In this document: piece by piece, positions 22,698 through 25,985 of the stretch
Position numbering within the stretch: the first letter of the stretch is position 1
Layout of the letters: the number at the start of each line of letters is the position of its first letter
Source of the DNA: Methylococcaceae bacterium
Lineage (GTDB): Bacteria > Pseudomonadota > Gammaproteobacteria > Methylococcales > Methylomonadaceae
DNA: 25,985 nt
Direction of reading: 5' to 3'
NCBI GenBank assembly: GCA_021647145.1
Contig: JAKIVF010000042.1
Coordinates: 1-25,985 of the forward strand
Made by a program: the position numbers and the translations under genes
Notes under the pieces: generated by a model
What the model was told of the DNA's origin: nothing
What the model saw: the letters and a program-made list of their open reading frames with translations, nothing else
Databases searched by the model: none

Positions 22698-24140
22698 CTA
22701 AAATGTAGAAGTAAGGACTGGTAATTGTATAGAAACCTCTAGTCCTCCTTCTGCAATATTGGCAATACGGATAGAGCCATTATGAAGGTGAATTGCACGG
22801 TCGGCTATGGCTAAACCAATACCATAACCTTCATTTTGTTGAGTTCTTGCTTCATCTACCTGAAAAAAAGGCTTAAATAATTCATCAATATCTGATTCGG
22901 GCACACCCATTCCATGATCACAAATTGTAAGGGTAGCAACAGGAGGGTAAGTATTTGATAAAATAAGACTTGTTTCGACATGAGTGCCTATTTTCGTATG
23001 CTGAATAGCATTCCGTAAGATGTTTTCTAAGCCACTGTACAATAAATCTTTATTACCATTAATGAAGCAGTTATCCATTTGTGTTGAAATAATATGACAT
23101 TTCTTATTTTGAGCTTCATATTTAGCCGTTTCTACGACCTCTTTTAATAGTTCGGTAAGGTTTATTTTAGTTTTTTTAGGAATGCTTGCCTGACTACTGA
23201 TACGAGCAAGGGATAAGGATTGGCTTATGAGATCATTTAACCGTTCCACTTCTTTCTCAATACGTTGTAGTTCAGGTTGAATAAGCCCATTAGTGCATTG
23301 ATAAGCAAGACCCAATGCTATTTGTAGTCGAGCAAGAGGTGAACGCAATTCGTGCGAGACATCCCGTAGCAAGCGCTGTTGTGATTGCAATGTTATCTCA
23401 ATACGTTTCACCATGCTATCAAAGTCACGTCCTAAATCGCCAATTTCGTCTTTTCTTTTCGCAATTTTTTTATTCATTGAGCTGTCAAAATGCCCCGAAG
23501 CGATCCGATGTGTGGCTATGCGCAATTTTTGTAAGGGAATCGTTAAGTATCGTGCTAGAAAAGAACAAATAATTCCACTCAGTAAGAATGCCATAGCAAT
23601 ACGAGTACCAATACTGACAGAGCGCCAGAAAACCCAATTATTTCGATTTGTTTTATTATCAATAATCAGGGTATAACTTTCTCCTGAGTTAGAGACGAGT
23701 TTTATGATAATAATAGCCGGGCCTGGAAGTGGTGGTATATCGTTTGAATGCTGTGGTCGTGCCTCAAAGAATATTGAATCTGGATTTTGTAGGTAGGAAT
23801 AGAATTTTTGCGGTTCCTTTGAATACTCGTGCAGTGCCTGTTGCATTCTTGTATTGAGTGGACGATTTAACAGGTCTTTTCCTTTTGAGTCGAGAATATA
23901 AACCGTATTAGACTGAATGCGATCTTGTGATTCCACCAACCATTCTCTTAATACTGTTTTATTGGTATCTTGCTTAATTAATTGATGAGAACGCTTGATA
24001 ATGACAGAAACAGGGGTATAAGGTGAGTTCCTTTCTGTTTGTCGAATTTTAGCATTAATTAATGTACTGAAAATGCCAAATAGCATCATAGAAACCCAGA
24101 AATACAGAAAAATTTTCCAGAATAAGCTGTGACTATTCAT
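22698..24140 (-). CDS. cpxA: CpxA-like envelope stress sensor histidine kinase
   Basis: The 480-residue protein is close to the length of E. coli CpxA. It has a membrane helix at about 8-30, a periplasmic domain of about 145 residues and a second helix at about 179-198. A HAMP domain follows (about 197-250), then HisKA with His263 in RDVSHELRSPLARL. HATPase_c comes last, with NILRNAIQHT, CDHGMGVPESD and GYGIGLAIADRAI. In known systems CpxA senses misfolded envelope proteins and phosphorylates CpxR. The start overlaps the end of cpxR by 4 bases (ATGA), as expected of an operon. Every catalytic motif is intact even though the upstream cpxR carries an in-frame stop. No cpxP gene is nearby. Confidence 0.9.
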   Translation of the reverse strand: MNSHSLFWKIFLYFWVSMMLFGIFSTLINAKIRQTERNSPYTPVSVIIKRSHQLIKQDTNKTVLREWLVESQDRIQSNTVYILDSKGKDLLNRPLNTRMQQALHEYSKEPQKFYSYLQNPDSIFFEARPQHSNDIPPLPGPAIIIIKLVSNSGESYTLIIDNKTNRNNWVFWRSVSIGTRIAMAFLLSGIICSFLARYLTIPLQKLRIATHRIASGHFDSSMNKKIAKRKDEIGDLGRDFDSMVKRIEITLQSQQRLLRDVSHELRSPLARLQIALGLAYQCTNGLIQPELQRIEKEVERLNDLISQSLSLARISSQASIPKKTKINLTELLKEVVETAKYEAQNKKCHIISTQMDNCFINGNKDLLYSGLENILRNAIQHTKIGTHVETSLILSNTYPPVATLTICDHGMGVPESDIDELFKPFFQVDEARTQQNEGYGIGLAIADRAIHLHNGSIRIANIAEGGLEVSIQLPVLTSTF

Positions 24141-24838
24141 TTTGTTTCAGTCGGTGCATACAAATAGCCTAACCCCCGAATTGTTTTTATTCGTTGGCTA
24201 CCATTATTATGGGGCCCTAGTTTTTTGCGAATATTACTAACATGCATTTCAACACTGCGATCGTAAACAGTTAGTTTTCTAAATAAAGATTCTTCCGTCA
24301 GCGTTTCTTTATTTACAATCTTTCCAGCGTGTTTTATTAATGTATCAAGCACATTAAATTCAGTACTCGTTAAATTAATCATTTGCTGCTTAACCAGAAC
24401 AGTGCGGTTTTGCCTATCAAACGTCAGATCTCCGATAGTGCTGACTGACTAAGAAATAGTAGCCTCTATCGGTTCTTTTTGCGTACGTCGCAAAATAGCA
24501 CGTAAACGGGCGACGAGCTCACGTGGATTACAAGGCTTAGGCAAACAATCATCTGCCCCCATTTCCAGTCCTAAAATACGGTCAATGTCATCACCTCGAG
24601 CTGTTAACATAAGAATAGGTATTTGTATTTTATTTTGTAATCGTTTTAAGACTTCTAACCCATTGAGTCGGGGCATCATAATGTCCAAAATCATTAGGTC
24701 ATAATCTTTTTCAAGGGAGTATTGAATAGCGGTTTCCCCATCATGCACATTTTCTACCAGAAAATTCTCGGCTAATAAATATTCAGACAGTAGAGCACAA
24801 TATTCAACATCATCATCAACAAGTAAAATTTTATTCAT
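24137..24838 (-). pseudogene. cpxR: CpxR-like OmpR-family response regulator with in-frame TAG
   Basis: From ATG 24838 the frame encodes a receiver starting MNKILLVDDD, with phosphoacceptor Asp in LMILDIMMPRLNG and Lys in CLPKPCNPREL, then TAG at 24449-24451. The same frame stays open after the TAG (SVSTIGDLTFDRQNRTVLV) into a complete winged-helix domain (LTSTEFNVLDTLIKHAGKIV; VEMHVSNIRKKLG; IKTIRGLGYLY) ending at TGA 24137. Counting both parts gives 232 sense codons, the length of E. coli CpxR, so only one codon in the interdomain linker is altered. Without readthrough, the cell makes a receiver with no DNA-binding domain. A restart at ATG 24382, just before the winged helix, lacks a good RBS. 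TTG 24859 is a less likely start. A base-call error is the main alternative. Confidence 0.88.
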
Positions 24839-24862
24839 AGTGATTTTTATTGTTGCCAATAT

Positions 24863-25476
24863 TTATGAGGGTGAAATTTCTAAAATAAATATAGTTGCAG
24901 CACTCCCCATTAAATATAAAAAGGGGTCATCCCAAGTATGGGGTGAAAAGGCTTCCGTCAATGTCATTGTTATAGGTAGAATTGCCAAAGCTAGTATAAA
25001 CTGTTCTGAGGTGAGGCTTTGCTGAAAACTAGTCACTATAATAAGGCCGGTAATAAATACGCTTAAACTTTCCCTCCAGGCTTCTAGTATATTCCCGGTC
25101 TGAGGCAAAAGATCTTACTTTATACCTATGTTTTCCAAAGCGTATCCCTATCGGTTCTGTATCTGTGTCGCCAATTCCGGTGATTAAAATAATGATATAC
25201 AATAATATCGATTGTTGATAATCTGCTAATTGCATTTTCATAAAAAACAGAATAGAAGACATTAAAAAAATCTCTGTTGGGAGCCATATCAACGTATAAG
25301 GTACATCTTCCGGTCTGTTTATTGCCGTAAAAGTGGTGGTGAGAAATTTTGATCGGCTTCGAAAGGGCTTTGCCATTGAGGATAAGCATAAAACAATGAT
25401 CATTTCCATTCATAAAAGTTGTGTAAGGCGTAAACTCAACAGGGAAAGCTGTCAAAATAAACATGGCAAGAATCAT
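24863..25476 (-). pseudogene. Phosphatidate cytidylyltransferase-like membrane enzyme, frameshifted
   Basis: Three overlapping minus-strand frames together resemble one membrane protein of the phosphatidate cytidylyltransferase/dolichol-kinase superfamily. The middle frame (25409-25029) holds NRPEDVPYTLIWLPTE, then GIGDTDTEPIGIRFGKHRY, the expected G-D-x-x-x-E-P-x-G-x-x-F-G-x-H signature, and EYTRSLEG. The next expected residues (SLSVFITGLIIV) are in a different frame (25108-24863). The shift falls at an A-run at about 25065-25071. A second shift, at about 25400-25420, separates the N-terminal frame (25476-25126; MILAMFILTAFPVEF). The gene ends 25 bases before cpxR on the same strand. It is probably inactive. 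Assignment is from motif memory only. Confidence 0.6.
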
Positions 25477-25985
25477 AACGATAAGCTGAACATTTTTCTT
25501 GTGTAATTAACTTTTACATTCCGCTTTAAAACCGATACTCCAAGAATATAAGTGGTAGAGTATATAGATAACACTTGTAGAGATTCAAATATCCAGAAAT
25601 TGTCCATATTGTAAAGAATGACTGAGGAATGAGGGTATTAATAATACCAGAAATTATGACTCAGGCTTTTGTGGATAATCTTGAAAAGGGAAGCTGAATG
25701 TATAGGGTGCCTCTATTAATTGATGAATGGAAAAATTGATCCCAAAACATCGAATCTCTACGTCACCACAAGGATGAAGAGGAGGGGCGCTTGAGCAGGA
25801 AGAAAGATTTAAAGTTCTTCGCAATAGCCTGATATTACGTGCAGATTTGGCCTTGATCTTTAGCACCCCAAATAGTCAAGACAATTATTTCAAATTTCTT
25901 ATTCCTAAGTTTTAAGCCGCCTCATCCCGCCAGCTATTGAGTAAAATATCTTCTTTATAGACGTTCATTGGTTTTTTATAATCTA
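25477..25985. other. Gene-poor end of window, possible decayed ORF
   Basis: Only one frame of note exists, 25654-25866 on the minus strand (70 codons; RNIRLLRRTLNL, GDVEIRCFGINFS). It has no ribosome-binding site and no family I know. Upstream of it on the same strand, NVYKEDILLNSWRDEAA (25969 leftward) reads like a protein start but soon meets stops. The region may hold a worn gene or IS fragment. The part at 25806-25864 resembles 1212-1270. No RNA gene is seen. Confidence 0.35.

Noticed and set aside
23315..23676. Two plus-strand ORFs inside cpxA
   Set aside because: They are antisense to the HAMP and HisKA region and have no independent coding signal.
25654..25866. 70-codon minus-strand ORF as a real gene
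   Set aside because: It has no RBS, odd composition and no recognised motif; kept only as a possible decayed fragment.
1..25985. CRISPR arrays, tRNA or rRNA genes, phage genes
   Set aside because: No regularly spaced direct repeats, tRNA-like cloverleaf or phage structural or integrase gene was seen on either strand.

Overview
The window is AT-rich DNA from a gammaproteobacterium, most likely a C1-utilising member of the Methylococcales (a methanotroph/methylotroph), possibly one with an eroding, host-associated genome. The main evidence is a tight four-gene operon (9499-12684, minus strand) for tetrahydromethanopterin/methanofuran-type cofactors: an MfnB-like furan synthase, a DUF447 flavin-barrel protein, an archaeal-type dihydropteroate-synthase-like protein and a DmrB/AfpA-like flavoprotein. 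Among bacteria this set is typical of methylotrophs. The ordinary folate gene folP is divergent from it. Signs of erosion are two response regulators interrupted by single in-frame stops, a frameshifted membrane enzyme gene, a truncated secretory leader and long gene-poor gaps.

Layout: 158-952 is a lipoprotein of unknown role. 1373-1571 is a 183-bp non-coding MITE-like element with perfect 24-bp terminal inverted repeats and an 8-bp target duplication. 1727-6005 is a fused NCS1 permease / Cys-rich / hybrid histidine kinase, overlapping a LuxR-type regulator whose DNA-binding domain is cut off by a TGA. 6499-6666 is a very acidic 55-residue protein. 7006-9341 is a sulfur pair: an ETHE1-like persulfide dioxygenase-rhodanese fusion, and a membrane-anchored chemoreceptor-type signalling domain fused to a rhodanese. 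9499-12684 is the pterin/furan cofactor operon. 12820-16806 holds folP, a PLP-dependent deaminase/desulfhydrase-like gene and ppk1. 16800-19486 is a PAS histidine kinase with a receiver-HATPase (RsbW-like) partner. 19995-22199 holds small membrane proteins, a secreted phospholipase-A2-fold protein and a DUF6279-type lipoprotein. 22483-22611 encodes a 42-residue membrane peptide with its own terminator. 22698-25476 is cpxA, an amber-interrupted cpxR and a frameshifted phosphatidate-cytidylyltransferase-like pseudogene.

The window is rich in signal transduction: three histidine kinases, three receiver proteins and one chemoreceptor-like protein. Most are linked to sensing of transport, sulfur or the envelope. 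The most unusual candidate is the chemoreceptor-rhodanese fusion beside the persulfide dioxygenase, which looks like a sulfane-sulfur sensor coupled to its detoxifying enzyme. The parallel loss of the output domain from two response regulators, beside intact kinases, is the second most striking pattern. All assignments come from reading the translated sequence; no database search was run.
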